Source: Candidatus Gastranaerophilales bacterium (lineage in GTDB: Bacteria > Cyanobacteriota > Vampirovibrionia > Gastranaerophilales > Gastranaerophilaceae). Taken from it: a stretch of DNA of 64,000 nt. The stretch covers positions 1-64,000 of the forward strand of contig CALUQX010000006.1 of NCBI GenBank assembly GCA_944323045.1, given 5' to 3'. Shown piece after piece: positions 18,338-27,356 of this stretch; position 1 is the first letter of the stretch; each line of letters begins with the position of its first letter. The notes below the pieces were generated by a model. That model searched no databases. It was not told the DNA's origin and worked only from the letters and a program-made list of their open reading frames with translations. Both the position numbers and the translations under genes were made by a program.

Positions 18338-18415
18338 AATAATTATCCTGTTAGTGCTCTCAATATTATTGTAACTGATATTTATTCTATTGCAAGATAT
18401 TTAGAAATTGTAACA

Positions 18416-18811
18416 TTACTTATACTGAGTGTAGTCTTTAGAAATTTCACGCCACTCATCTTCCGGAATACTGAATGCATTGCTCCAGAATTTTTCTATC
18501 GCATACGTCATTCTTTCGTCACGGTGCAGAATATGTACAACCACATCACCATAGTCAAGCAGATTCCATCTGTTTTTGGCGTCATTCTCCATTCTTATAG
18601 GAAGACGTGAAAAATGCTTTTTAATCTGGTCTTTAGTGTTTTCCATAAGCGCTTTGACGTGCGGAGTGGAATCACCGGTTACAATTACAAAATAATCAGC
18701 AAGTGAAGACACATTGCTTATATTCAAGATAGTAATGTCTTTTCCTAATTTGTCATCTAGCGTACCGGCAATAACGCATGCCAGCTTTTTTGAACTTAAT
18801 TCTTCTGTCAT
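18416..18811 (-). CDS. rsfS: Ribosomal silencing factor RsfS
   Basis: 131 residues, the usual length for RsfS/Iojap. Signature segments are ISNVSSLADYFVIVTGDS, the central helix, and RWNLLDYGDVVVHILH. RsfS binds L14 (uL14) on the 50S subunit and blocks subunit joining when nutrients are scarce. Situated 15 bases after rpiB in a minus-strand operon. Confidence 0.95.
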   Translation of the reverse strand: MTEELSSKKLACVIAGTLDDKLGKDITILNISNVSSLADYFVIVTGDSTPHVKALMENTKDQIKKHFSRLPIRMENDAKNRWNLLDYGDVVVHILHRDERMTYAIEKFWSNAFSIPEDEWREISKDYTQYK

Positions 18812-18826
18812 ATTTAAGTACCTATT

Positions 18827-19261
18827 TTATTCAATTAAATCAACTCTGCGTTTGTGGCGTCCGCCTTCAAAGCCGGTTTTAAGCCATATATCAACAATAT
18901 CCAGCGCAAGGTGTTCACCGATTACGCGTTCACCGAGGCAGAGAATGTTTGCATTGTTATGTGCTCTGGATACTCTTGCTGAATAAGTATCTCCGCATAA
19001 AGCAGCGCGTATTCCCTTAACCTTGTTAGCAGCAATTGACATGCCAATTCCTGTACCGCAGACGAGAATCCCTCTGTTTGCCTGTCCGGAAATAACTAAT
19101 TCTGCGACCTTTCTGGCGATAACCGGATAATCACAGGCTTCCGGCGTATGTGTGCCAACATCAAAGTATGGAATATTTCTGGATTTTAAATATTCTATAA
19201 TCTGCTCTTTGTAGCGGAACCCGCCGTGATCTGAACCTACTGCAACTTTTAAATCTTCCAT
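18827..19261 (-). CDS. rpiB: Ribose-5-phosphate isomerase B
   Basis: 144 residues, full length for the LacAB/RpiB family. GSDHGGFRYKE holds the substrate-binding DHGG, GTHTPEACDYP and GILVCGTGIGMSIAANK the catalytic Cys/Thr region, and GDTYSARVSRAHNNANIL the C-terminal signature. It interconverts ribulose 5-phosphate and ribose 5-phosphate in the pentose phosphate pathway. GAGGTTG precedes the ATG. It is first gene of the run rpiB-rsfS-TPR-Tic20-like. Confidence 0.96.
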   Translation of the reverse strand: MEDLKVAVGSDHGGFRYKEQIIEYLKSRNIPYFDVGTHTPEACDYPVIARKVAELVISGQANRGILVCGTGIGMSIAANKVKGIRAALCGDTYSARVSRAHNNANILCLGERVIGEHLALDIVDIWLKTGFEGGRHKRRVDLIE

Positions 19262-19341
19262 ATAAACAACCTCATAATTATGTGCATTATAATTATAGCG
19301 TCATTTTTGGAATATGGCAAATAGTTTTATAATTTAAACTA

Positions 19342-20073
19342 TTATTCCTCTTCAGTTGATGGTTTTGTCGCAAACGGATTGCTGTCACCGCCTGTATATA
19401 ATTGCCTCATTGCCTTATCCATTGCCGCATCTAATTCATTTGATGTTGTGATTGATGAGGCTGTTATGGCTGCTGCATCTCCGCCGTATTTTAATGTGTC
19501 AGGGAATAAAAATGTTGCCTTGTATGAACCATCACTTTGTTTTTCAAGTTTAATATCTTTAATTATACCCTTGTATAGTGATTTTAATTCAGCAGCAGCG
19601 TCATCGATATTTTCCGGCAAGTTGCTTTCAAACGGTTTAACTTCGACTCCTTCCGGTGCTTTGGCAGTTACCACTACTTGCTGTAGCATGCCGCCGAATA
19701 GTGTTTTTTCTGTACCTGTATCATCATTGGTAGGTGTTGTTGGATTGTTATCAGGATTTTCTGGTCCGCCCTGATCTCCTGTTTCTTCTACCTCATCTTT
19801 ACCGCCAAATAGACTTGCTACTAGTCCGCCAAGCCCAATCAATCCTGTTGCCACTGTCAACCCGCCGACAAGCTTATCTACCCAGCTTGATTTTTTACCC
19901 TCACAACAGCCCCCGCCGCTATCCACGTTGACGACGGTTGTTTTATTAATATGAGTATCGCCGCCTACAATAACGTTCACACCTTTAAATCCGGTGCTTC
20001 TGACGCCGTTGTAGGATTGTGGTTTAATTGTTTTGACCGGGGTGCTTGTATACCCGACGCCGCCAATACCCAT
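19342..20073 (-). CDS. Lineage-specific surface-type protein, shared-element family member 1
   Basis: 243 residues, not recognised. Order: a short N-terminus containing STGFKGVNVIVGG, a beta-strand motif HINKTTVVNVDSGGGCC, a hydrophobic glycine-rich segment (LVGGLTVATGLIGLGGLVASLFGG, about residues 68-91), an acidic Asp/Glu/Pro/Thr linker, and a small alpha/beta C-terminal domain. The next two genes upstream have the same plan: strand motif, Cys/Gly patch, hydrophobic segment, acidic linker, variable C-domain. All have the same upstream element (here 20093-20136). GAGGAACAC precedes the start. Probably membrane-associated or exported; function unknown. Confidence 0.72.
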   Translation of the reverse strand: MGIGGVGYTSTPVKTIKPQSYNGVRSTGFKGVNVIVGGDTHINKTTVVNVDSGGGCCEGKKSSWVDKLVGGLTVATGLIGLGGLVASLFGGKDEVEETGDQGGPENPDNNPTTPTNDDTGTEKTLFGGMLQQVVVTAKAPEGVEVKPFESNLPENIDDAAAELKSLYKGIIKDIKLEKQSDGSYKATFLFPDTLKYGGDAAAITASSITTSNELDAAMDKAMRQLYTGGDSNPFATKPSTEEE

Positions 20074-20092
20074 TGTCGTGTTCCTCTTATTC

Positions 20093-20136
20093 TATACTCT
20101 TATATATATAAAGTATATATCTTTTAAATAATTGCC
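20093..20136 (-). promoter_or_regulatory. Shared composite upstream element, copy 1
   Basis: Reading the minus strand: GGCAATTATTTA (20136-20125), 7 bases, then an imperfect palindrome whose outer arms are TATACT and AGTATA around a perfect 12-base TTATATATATAA. It lies about 20 bases before the ATG. Copies 2, 3 and 4 keep the 7-base spacing. It could be a noncanonical promoter plus operator. Confidence 0.7.
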
Positions 20137-20181
20137 TTTTTCTTGAATTTCCCCTTTACATTACTTAACATTTTAAAATGC

Positions 20182-20216
20182 AAAAAAATACCTCCTAAAA
20201 TCATCAGGAGGTATTT
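20182..20216 (-). terminator. Rho-independent terminator
   Basis: Perfect 11-bp stem AAATACCTCCT / AGGAGGTATTT with a 9-base loop, then a run of T on the minus strand. Its 5' arm overlaps the stop codon of the 20215-21066 gene. Confidence 0.85.
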
Positions 20217-21066
20217 ATTCATCTTCATTTTGTGATAGCCATTTGTCCCTTGCGGCGACGGCTGCATCTTTGTTATCAAATGTTGCGCTGTATGCATCCT
20301 CGCCATTTTTCGTACCATTAACATCATATGTTGTTGTTTGTGATGATGGGATTTTCGCGTTATACATTCCGCCTACTGTGAATTCTTTTACAGTACCTAT
20401 AACGCTGTTGTCGTTATTTAATTTATATACATTATCTCCGACTTTAATTTCATTTGGCAAATACATTTTTCTAGGCATATCCGCTGAATTGAAGTTCGTC
20501 ATACCGTTAGCCTTTTTCAGTTCACGCATTGCCGCTTTTCTATCGGCACCTGAGATACCAGGATACTTGGCATCAAGTACATCATACCAGCATTCTCCGT
20601 GTTTTACCGTATGTGTTGCACCTTCCTGTTCAATTGTTTTAGGAGTTATGGTTGCATCATATACATCTTTTGTATCTGCCTCAGGTTTAGGTTCTGTTGG
20701 AATTTCTTCTGTATGAACTTTTTCAGGTTCCGGTTTTGGCGTATCAGGTGGTTGTACACCGCCTTGACCGTCATCGTCCTCAACCGGTGCCGGATTATCT
20801 TTTTTGAACAAGCCCAACAGACTCATTAATCCTGTAAAGAGTGCCGGCATTGCATCCGTCCAGCTCGTCTGTGGCTGGACAAAACACGGTGCAGGTGTAG
20901 AACAGCAATTGCTCTGCTTGCTATTAATAATGATATTTTCATTTACGTAGGTGTTTTGCTGGATTTTAACGGCTGGTTTATAGCCTCTAAATTGTCCGGC
21001 TCTTAGTGCTACGCCTCCCGCACTCGTGCGGCTTGTGTTGCACCCGACCATGTTATACATAGCCAT
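20215..21066 (-). CDS. Lineage-specific surface-type protein with LysM-like C-terminus, member 2
   Basis: 283 residues. N-terminus has the FRGYKP and YVNENIIINSK strand motifs and a cysteine-bearing patch (CCSTPAPC). A hydrophobic segment (MPALFTGLMSLLGLF) follows, then a long Pro/Glu linker (about residues 95-135). The next part looks like a LysM domain: HTVKHGECWYDVLDAKYP, then MRELKKANGM and MYLPNEIKVG, the usual start, helix and end of that peptidoglycan-binding fold. This suggests cell-wall association. Same plan and upstream element as members 1 and 3. LysM assignment is by pattern only. Confidence 0.75.
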   Translation of the reverse strand: MAMYNMVGCNTSRTSAGGVALRAGQFRGYKPAVKIQQNTYVNENIIINSKQSNCCSTPAPCFVQPQTSWTDAMPALFTGLMSLLGLFKKDNPAPVEDDDGQGGVQPPDTPKPEPEKVHTEEIPTEPKPEADTKDVYDATITPKTIEQEGATHTVKHGECWYDVLDAKYPGISGADRKAAMRELKKANGMTNFNSADMPRKMYLPNEIKVGDNVYKLNNDNSVIGTVKEFTVGGMYNAKIPSSQTTTYDVNGTKNGEDAYSATFDNKDAAVAARDKWLSQNEDE

Positions 21067-21085
21067 AGCGTGTTCCTCTTATTTG

Positions 21086-21129
21086 TATACTCTTATATAT
21101 ATAAAGTATATAAATAGTAAATAATTGCC
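21086..21129 (-). promoter_or_regulatory. Shared composite upstream element, copy 2
   Basis: Core 21086-21110 is identical to copy 1 over all 25 bases; the GGCAATTATTTA box (21129-21118) is again 7 bases away. The 7-base spacer itself differs from copy 1. Confidence 0.7.
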
Positions 21130-21160
21130 TTTTTTTGCCCTTATGTTAAGTTTTGTTAAC

Positions 21161-21196
21161 AAAAAAATATGACTTCCTTATTTGAAAGTCATATTT
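21161..21196 (-). terminator. Rho-independent terminator
   Basis: Stem AAATATGACTT / AAGTCATATTT followed on the minus strand by T7. It lies 30 bases after the stop of the 21226-22857 gene. Confidence 0.82.
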
Positions 21197-21225
21197 GTAA
21201 ATTAGCTGGATAATTATGCGTCTAT

Positions 21226-22857
21226 TTAGTCTTTTTTGTTGAGCCAGCTTACACAGAAGTCGTCTAACTGTGCTCTGGTGAGTTTGCCGCTGTTTTGAGC
21301 AAACAGATCTGTCATAAACTGTACGTACTGTTGTTTTGTGACTTTGCCTGTACCTTTAGACATTGCATAGAAGAGATTTTTCAAATGTGCTTCGTCTGCT
21401 GCTGTCATATCAACAGTGTTATATTTTTGTCTTTCGGTATCACGTTTTAGGAACCCGTCTTTTGCATTGAGTTCATAATCTTTATGATATTTGATGAATT
21501 CTTGTTCTGTTATGTGTTGTTTTGCATCTTTGACATTGTCTTCAAACATATTTTCGAATGTCTTTTCAAAATCAGCTGCACTGTGTTTTCCTAATTCAAC
21601 AAATGTATTTTTGTTGTTTCTTAACAAGAATGCACCATATGTTTCTGTGTTAGAGATTTGCTGTTTAGTAAGACTCAGTTGACCGTCAGTGTACATTCTG
21701 TCTTTGTCATTATTCAGGAAGTTGTTATATGATACTTGGCTTTCTGGACTTGAACTATAATTTTTTTCAGCATTTACAGCATATTTTAATGCATTAATGC
21801 TCAAGTTGGTATACTTGCCGTAATCATATGTACCGTCCGGATTCAGAATAACGTCAGAAGGGACATTACCGAATGTATCTTTCAATTCAGCCATCATGGC
21901 TTCAGTTTGTTCTCTAGTCATTCCTTCCGTTCTGGAGCCGCGTCCGTCCGGACGTTGAGCGCCTGCGTCGTCATCGACTTCTGTTGTACCTGAATGTGTA
22001 GGGGAAGTTTCTGTGTCATCATCAACTTCTGTAGTATCAGAAGGCGGTGGTGTAACAACTGTTTCATCTACATCAGTGTCATCTTCTAATTCTTCATGAT
22101 GAACTGTGCTTGTATCATCAGTTACATCCGTATCCACGGTTTCATCTGTGTCGTCAGCATCATCAGTTTCATCAGCGTCATCTGTTCGGCGTGCCTGAAC
22201 AAGCCCTTCCTGTAACTCAATAAAGTTTCTTAAATCAGTTACTGTATTAAATGTTTTACCTTTATATGTATATTGTTGACCATTTGCGCTCATTTGCGGA
22301 ACTTCTTCGTTCTGACCAAAAGTGAACCCGTAGTCATTATTCAAATCTTTTACCATAGCGGTAAGTTCATTGCTTCTTGAGGCTAACTGTGCTTGCTGCT
22401 GTCCATATATGCCCTGCATAGCGCCTAACTGACCTAAATTGCCCTGCCCGTATAAGCCGGCATTGAACCCTGTATTATATCCGTTGTTATAGCCACCCTG
22501 CATACCACCGCCATATAATCCGGCGTTAAATCCCATATTATAACCGCCCGGTGTATATAGCCCTGCATTGAATCCCATATTGTAGCCGTTATACCCCGGC
22601 ATATACATTGTTGGCTGCTGCATAACCGTAGTCTGTGAGCCTCTGCCGAGCAATCCGCCGAGCAGAGTTGTAAACATACCAATTCCCCATGCCCATGCAC
22701 CGGTTCTGCTCATTCCAAATCCGCCGCCGCAATGATGAACATGTCCGCCGCAACCGTGACTGCCGCCGACATTAATGTTAATAATATCTGTGTGGTTTAT
22801 GGTGCGTCCGCCATAAATTGGTCTGTGTCTAAAAAATGCAGGAATATGTGGTGACAT
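21226..22857 (-). CDS. Lineage-specific surface-type protein with Gly-Tyr-Asn repeats and EF-hand-like C-terminus, member 3
   Basis: 543 residues from the ATG at 22857 (MSPHIPAFF), chosen because GAGGT precedes it; the longer frame begins inside the shared upstream element. N-terminal strand motif HTDIININVGG and a Gly/His/Cys patch match members 1 and 2, followed by a hydrophobic segment (GAWAWGIGMFTTLLGGLLG). Then at least three repeats of G-Y-N-x-G-F-N-A-G-L-Y, a Thr/Asp linker (TDETDDADDTDE...), and a C-terminal domain with EF-hand-like loops (NNDKDRMYTDGQLSLTKQ; SKGTGKVTKQQYVQFM; NSGKLTRAQLDDF). The loops are degenerate, so calcium binding is only possible. Likely an adhesive or surface protein. 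Confidence 0.72.
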   Translation of the reverse strand: MSPHIPAFFRHRPIYGGRTINHTDIININVGGSHGCGGHVHHCGGGFGMSRTGAWAWGIGMFTTLLGGLLGRGSQTTVMQQPTMYMPGYNGYNMGFNAGLYTPGGYNMGFNAGLYGGGMQGGYNNGYNTGFNAGLYGQGNLGQLGAMQGIYGQQQAQLASRSNELTAMVKDLNNDYGFTFGQNEEVPQMSANGQQYTYKGKTFNTVTDLRNFIELQEGLVQARRTDDADETDDADDTDETVDTDVTDDTSTVHHEELEDDTDVDETVVTPPPSDTTEVDDDTETSPTHSGTTEVDDDAGAQRPDGRGSRTEGMTREQTEAMMAELKDTFGNVPSDVILNPDGTYDYGKYTNLSINALKYAVNAEKNYSSSPESQVSYNNFLNNDKDRMYTDGQLSLTKQQISNTETYGAFLLRNNKNTFVELGKHSAADFEKTFENMFEDNVKDAKQHITEQEFIKYHKDYELNAKDGFLKRDTERQKYNTVDMTAADEAHLKNLFYAMSKGTGKVTKQQYVQFMTDLFAQNSGKLTRAQLDDFCVSWLNKKD

Positions 22858-22880
22858 AATATATACCTCATGTTTTTCTC

Positions 22881-22918
22881 TATACATATATAAAGTATAT
22901 ACTATTTAAATAATTGCT
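22881..22918 (-). promoter_or_regulatory. Shared composite upstream element, copy 3
   Basis: Shorter core (TATACATATATAAAGTATA on the plus strand, 22881-22899) with the same arms, and the AGCAATTATTTA box 7 bases away (22907-22918). It is the most diverged copy in the core but keeps the spacing. Confidence 0.65.
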
Positions 22919-22959
22919 ATATATTCAAAAAATTGCTTAACATTTGTTTACAATAAAAG

Positions 22960-25341
22960 CTAAATATCAAGACTGCTGTACATTTGCAGGCTTGTCACTT
23001 TATCCAGCAGAGGGTATTGAGTCAGGTCATGAGTTTTGACAAATTGAATTGTTTCATTGCGGGCAAGTTCTAAAATCTTTGCATCTCTTACTATATCAGA
23101 GATAATTAAATCAGGCAGACCGCTCTGTCTTGTGCCCAAAAATTCACCTGGACCGCGCAATTGGAGGTCTTTTTCTGCAATTACAAACCCGTCATTAGTT
23201 TCTGTCATGATATTTAAACGTGCACGGGTTTCCTGTGATTTGGAAGACGAATGAAGAACGCAGTATGATTGCAAATTGTTTCTTCCTACACGACCTCTCA
23301 ATTGATGCAATTGTGAGAGTCCGAAACGCTCGGCATTTTCAATAAGCATTACTGTTGCATTAGGAACATCAACCCCGACTTCAACAACTGTTGTTGAGAC
23401 AAGAATATCATATTTATGATTTTTAAAATCTGCCATGATTTGTTCTTTTTCGTCATTTTTCAGTTTTCCATGCAAAAGCCCGATTCTAAATTGCGGGAAT
23501 ACTTCGTTTTGTAATTTTTCGGCTTCGATTGTAGCGGCTTTAGCGGAGAGTGTTTCACTTTCTTCAATCAGCGGATAAACTACATATGCCTGACGTCCTG
23601 CTTCTACTTCTTTTTTAATCAATTGATAAACGCTTTTATGAGAAGTTACAAGTGATGTTTTGATAGGCAGCCTGCCTTTTGGAAGTTCATCAATAATTGT
23701 CAGGTCTAAATCACCATGAAGAGTGAGCGCAAGTGTACGTGGTATAGGGGTTGCGGTCATTGTGAGCATCTGTGGATTTTGTGATTTTTTCTTCAGGACA
23801 TTGCGCTGCTTTACGCCAAATCTATGTTGTTCGTCAACGACAATTGCTCCGAGATTATTGAATTCAACACCTTCTTGAATAAGTGCGTGCGTGCCGACAG
23901 CAATATTCATTTGACCGTTAAGCAAATCCGTGCGGAATTTTTCGCGGACTTTTTTCCCCTGACTTCCTAAAAACAGTCCCACACTAATCCCGAGCGGAGT
24001 GAGCCACTGCTGCAGGTTGTTGTAATGCTGCTGGGCAAGAATTTCCGTAGGAGCCATAAATGCCCCCTGATAATTGTTTTCAACGCCGGCAAGCAGCATT
24101 ACTGTTGCAACGACAGTTTTTCCGCTGCCGACATCTCCCTGCAGAAGTCTGCCCATAGGCTTGTCAGAGTTTAAATCGTTTAAAATTTCATTTATTGCTT
24201 TCTTTTGTGCACCGGTCAATTCAAATGGCAGACTCTTGATGAATTTTTGCACTAAACCATCTTGATGAACCTGTAGTGCCAGTGAAGAGTGATTTTTAGC
24301 GGCTTCTTCACGAAGTCGCACCATTTTCAATTGTATGAGAAATAATTCTTCAAAAATAAGCGAAAATCGTGCTTGTTCAAGCAGTTCCATTGTCTCAGGA
24401 AAATGAATTTGTTCAACGGCAATATTTTTATCAAGAATCCCGTGTTTTTTACGTATTTCATCAGGGAGAACATTAATTATTTCACTTTTGTACAGTTGAA
24501 TAGCGTTATATATTGCGCGTCTCAGGACTTTTATACTTAAGTCTTCACATAACGGATAAATAGGCACAATTCTTGCAATATTCAGGTTTGAAGAGCTGCT
24601 TTCTAAAAATTCGCCGGTCATTATGGAGTAAGTAGGTTTGTCAAAAGTTAATTGATGATTGTAGTTGTTGCGTTTGACAGTACCTGAAAGCATAATACCG
24701 GCGTTAAGCGGAAATTGTGCTTTTGTACGCTCAAGTGCAAAACGGTTTGATTTTGCCTGAAAAAAACTTAACTCAAGTACGCCGCTTTCATCAGAAACTT
24801 TTACTTTTACAACTGATAAATTATTTTTTGTATTAAATGCGCCTACAGATTTGATATACCCGAAAACAGTTGTATTTTCACCTTCTTTAAGATTACGGAT
24901 GAGGGTTCTTGAAGAGTAATCTATATGTTTTCGAGGAAAATACGTTATTAAATCTTGAGCAGTATATATACCTAGTTTGTTTAGTTTATAGGCAATTTTA
25001 GGTCCTACGCCTTTTATATACATTACATCCAGTTTGTCTGCCGGCTTTTTCGCCATTCCTTCTTTTGCAGCAGGTTCTTTTGCGCTGTCAACTTCTGATT
25101 TAATAACTTTAATCAGTCTGTCAATTGCCTGACGCCTGCCTGTAATATTATCGAACGGATAATGTTCAAATATTTCGATAATTACAGCCCATTTCGGGTT
25201 TTTATGCGAAAGTTTGTAGTATTTTTCAGCTTCTTTGCGAATAAAAGTTGAAAACGCCTGAGTTTTACCGTGAATATCAATATATTTATGTTTTATTTCG
25301 ACATCAATTGCCTTTTTAAGCTGTTCAAGGTTGTCAATCAT
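22960..25341 (-). CDS. recG: ATP-dependent DNA helicase RecG
   Basis: 793 residues. An N-terminal extension of about 110 residues precedes the usual start (helix-hairpin-helix VMYIKGVGPKIAYKLNKLGI); such extensions occur in cyanobacterial RecG. The OB-type wedge domain follows (TTVFGYIKSVGAF), then Walker A GDVGSGKT (about residue 400), DEQH (about 500), TMTATPIPRTLALT, and helicase motifs VVEVGVDVPNA and QLRGRVGR. RecG remodels stalled replication forks and Holliday junctions. Its start overlaps the cyclase gene by 8 bases. Confidence 0.97.
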   Translation of the reverse strand: MIDNLEQLKKAIDVEIKHKYIDIHGKTQAFSTFIRKEAEKYYKLSHKNPKWAVIIEIFEHYPFDNITGRRQAIDRLIKVIKSEVDSAKEPAAKEGMAKKPADKLDVMYIKGVGPKIAYKLNKLGIYTAQDLITYFPRKHIDYSSRTLIRNLKEGENTTVFGYIKSVGAFNTKNNLSVVKVKVSDESGVLELSFFQAKSNRFALERTKAQFPLNAGIMLSGTVKRNNYNHQLTFDKPTYSIMTGEFLESSSSNLNIARIVPIYPLCEDLSIKVLRRAIYNAIQLYKSEIINVLPDEIRKKHGILDKNIAVEQIHFPETMELLEQARFSLIFEELFLIQLKMVRLREEAAKNHSSLALQVHQDGLVQKFIKSLPFELTGAQKKAINEILNDLNSDKPMGRLLQGDVGSGKTVVATVMLLAGVENNYQGAFMAPTEILAQQHYNNLQQWLTPLGISVGLFLGSQGKKVREKFRTDLLNGQMNIAVGTHALIQEGVEFNNLGAIVVDEQHRFGVKQRNVLKKKSQNPQMLTMTATPIPRTLALTLHGDLDLTIIDELPKGRLPIKTSLVTSHKSVYQLIKKEVEAGRQAYVVYPLIEESETLSAKAATIEAEKLQNEVFPQFRIGLLHGKLKNDEKEQIMADFKNHKYDILVSTTVVEVGVDVPNATVMLIENAERFGLSQLHQLRGRVGRNNLQSYCVLHSSSKSQETRARLNIMTETNDGFVIAEKDLQLRGPGEFLGTRQSGLPDLIISDIVRDAKILELARNETIQFVKTHDLTQYPLLDKVTSLQMYSSLDI

Positions 25342-27295
25342 TGCTGCTTACTCTCAAAACTTCATAAATATCCATTTTTTTAGATTTGCCGCGGATTGTA
25401 ACCTCGCTGATTTTGATTACATCGACAATTGAACTAACCTGTGAATAGGTAGATGAACTAATCAAAAAGTTAGTTTTATAAACTTTATTATAGCTTTCAA
25501 TACGGCTGGCAAGATTTACCATATCACCTATTACAGTGTATTCAAGACGTTTTTCGGAGCCGATATTGCCGACAAAAGCTTCACCTGTATTAATGCCGAT
25601 ACCGATTTCTATTTTGGGTTTACCTTCATTAAGCCATTTGTCTTGCAGCCAATCTACTTTTTTAAGCATTGCGTAGGCGCATTTTACGGCGTTTGTCGGG
25701 TGATTAATATCTTGAATAGGTTCACCAAAAATCGCCATTACAGCATCACCGATAAATTTATTTATTACCCCGTTATACTTTGTTATTATAGGTTCAATTT
25801 CGCTGAAGTATTCATTAAGAATCATTGAAACTTCCTCTGCTGTCATTTTTTCGCTCATACTTGTAAACCCGCGGATGTCTGCAAACAATACGGTTACATT
25901 CGCTTTTTTCCCTCCTAATTTTATATCATCTATGTTTTTAACAACATTCTGCATGATATCCTGAGAGAGGTATTTGCCCATTGCCTGTTTGATTTTCTCT
26001 TTGTTTTTGCCTTCCAGAATAAATCTGAATGAATAGGCAAAAATCATTGTTATAAGCTGAACAAGCAGCGGAGTTATGACATCAAATGCCATATCATTTA
26101 TATAGCCGAATATACAAAAAATAAAGTAGGCGATACCCATTGCAATGAGTACGGTGAGTGAACGGAAAAATGATAATCTGCTTATCAGCACAAATGTTAA
26201 TATAGAAAGCAGGATTATAATTGCAAGTTCCCAGCTAAAAGGCGGTAATGTTATGAATTCGTCATTCAATATGTTATCAAGAATTGTTGCCTGAATATCA
26301 ACGCCCGGGTGTTTTTGCAGCATCGGAGTCGGTACCGTGTCTTCCAGCCCCAGTGCCGATGCTCTTGCATTAGCCCCGACAAGAACTATTTTATCTTTGA
26401 ATTCTGCAGGATCAATAACCGGTTTTTTGCCGGTCTTTAAGGCATCATATGATTCTATTATATCGATCGCGGAATATTTTGGATGTGAGTATTCAGAATT
26501 GTTAAATCTTTTGTAAAAATGTATATGAGACTGCATTCCGTTAGCAGTTGAAAATGCAGGAATTTCCAGATTAGTTGAATTTGCAATTATACTATCGTCT
26601 GTGAGTGTAAGAGTGTCAATTTTGTTTAGCAGCATATACATCCGCAGTGCAAGCGATGGATATACCGCATTATTTACACTGACGATTTGATCTGCCTGAA
26701 CAAGATAACCGTTGATGTTCTGGGTATTATTTACAGAACCTGAGTACTTCACAGAATTAAAATACGCATCCGGATAATAGGATATGCTTCTGTATTTTGA
26801 GATTGGGATATAACTACGTTTATCCTGAGCATTAATAGCAAATTTTGATTTAAATTTGTTGTCATAGGTTAAATTGTTATTTTCGTACGGAGCTGTTGAC
26901 GGCGAAAATCCTACGACAAAATTATCAATACGTTTTATTGAATCAAAAAATTTCCTATCAGATTCAGGATTTTCATAATCAGGTGCCGAAGGAATTGAAT
27001 CAAATCCTATAATTTGCGGCTGCGCATAGTCATGCAGGTAATCAAAGATTTTTGCATACAATTCTCGTTTCCATGGCCAGCGCTGTTTATCAACAGACTT
27101 GTCATCAATTACGATAAGAACGATATTATCGCTGCCTAAATTTCTGGCAGAAAAATTGCTTACCATAAAATTGTAAACATTTGGTACAAAAAATAAATAT
27201 GATGTTATAATAACAATTATTGATAAAAATATGTGTATTAACGTTGAATATACAAAGAAACTTTTTGATTTTAATTTGTTTTTAAAGTGCCCCAT
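25334..27295 (-). CDS. CHASE2-domain adenylate/guanylate cyclase
   Basis: 653 residues. One N-terminal transmembrane helix, an extracytoplasmic CHASE2 sensor domain (about residues 45-330, with DIIESYDALKTGKKP and DKIVLVGANARA), three further helices (about 345-430), then a class III nucleotide cyclase domain. The two metal aspartates are in VLFADIRGFTS and GDAVMAIFGEP, and EYTVIGDMVNLASRIE closes the active site. It should make cAMP (or cGMP) in response to an outside signal. CHASE2 cyclases are common in Cyanobacteria. It overlaps recG by 8 bases. Confidence 0.93.
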   Translation of the reverse strand: MGHFKNKLKSKSFFVYSTLIHIFLSIIVIITSYLFFVPNVYNFMVSNFSARNLGSDNIVLIVIDDKSVDKQRWPWKRELYAKIFDYLHDYAQPQIIGFDSIPSAPDYENPESDRKFFDSIKRIDNFVVGFSPSTAPYENNNLTYDNKFKSKFAINAQDKRSYIPISKYRSISYYPDAYFNSVKYSGSVNNTQNINGYLVQADQIVSVNNAVYPSLALRMYMLLNKIDTLTLTDDSIIANSTNLEIPAFSTANGMQSHIHFYKRFNNSEYSHPKYSAIDIIESYDALKTGKKPVIDPAEFKDKIVLVGANARASALGLEDTVPTPMLQKHPGVDIQATILDNILNDEFITLPPFSWELAIIILLSILTFVLISRLSFFRSLTVLIAMGIAYFIFCIFGYINDMAFDVITPLLVQLITMIFAYSFRFILEGKNKEKIKQAMGKYLSQDIMQNVVKNIDDIKLGGKKANVTVLFADIRGFTSMSEKMTAEEVSMILNEYFSEIEPIITKYNGVINKFIGDAVMAIFGEPIQDINHPTNAVKCAYAMLKKVDWLQDKWLNEGKPKIEIGIGINTGEAFVGNIGSEKRLEYTVIGDMVNLASRIESYNKVYKTNFLISSSTYSQVSSIVDVIKISEVTIRGKSKKMDIYEVLRVSSND

Positions 27296-27356
27296 CTTGA
27301 CATTATTCCTCTAATCTTTATTTTATGATATAATAACTTAAGTAAAAGGACAAATT

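Noticed and set aside
22470-22600. CRISPR-like array
   Set aside because: The repeats are in-frame protein repeats of an unknown surface protein, with no spacers of constant length.
20093-22918. Treating the AT-rich palindromes as terminators
   Set aside because: They lie upstream of starts, are followed by ribosome sites and lack GC in stems; real terminators are at 20182 and 21161.
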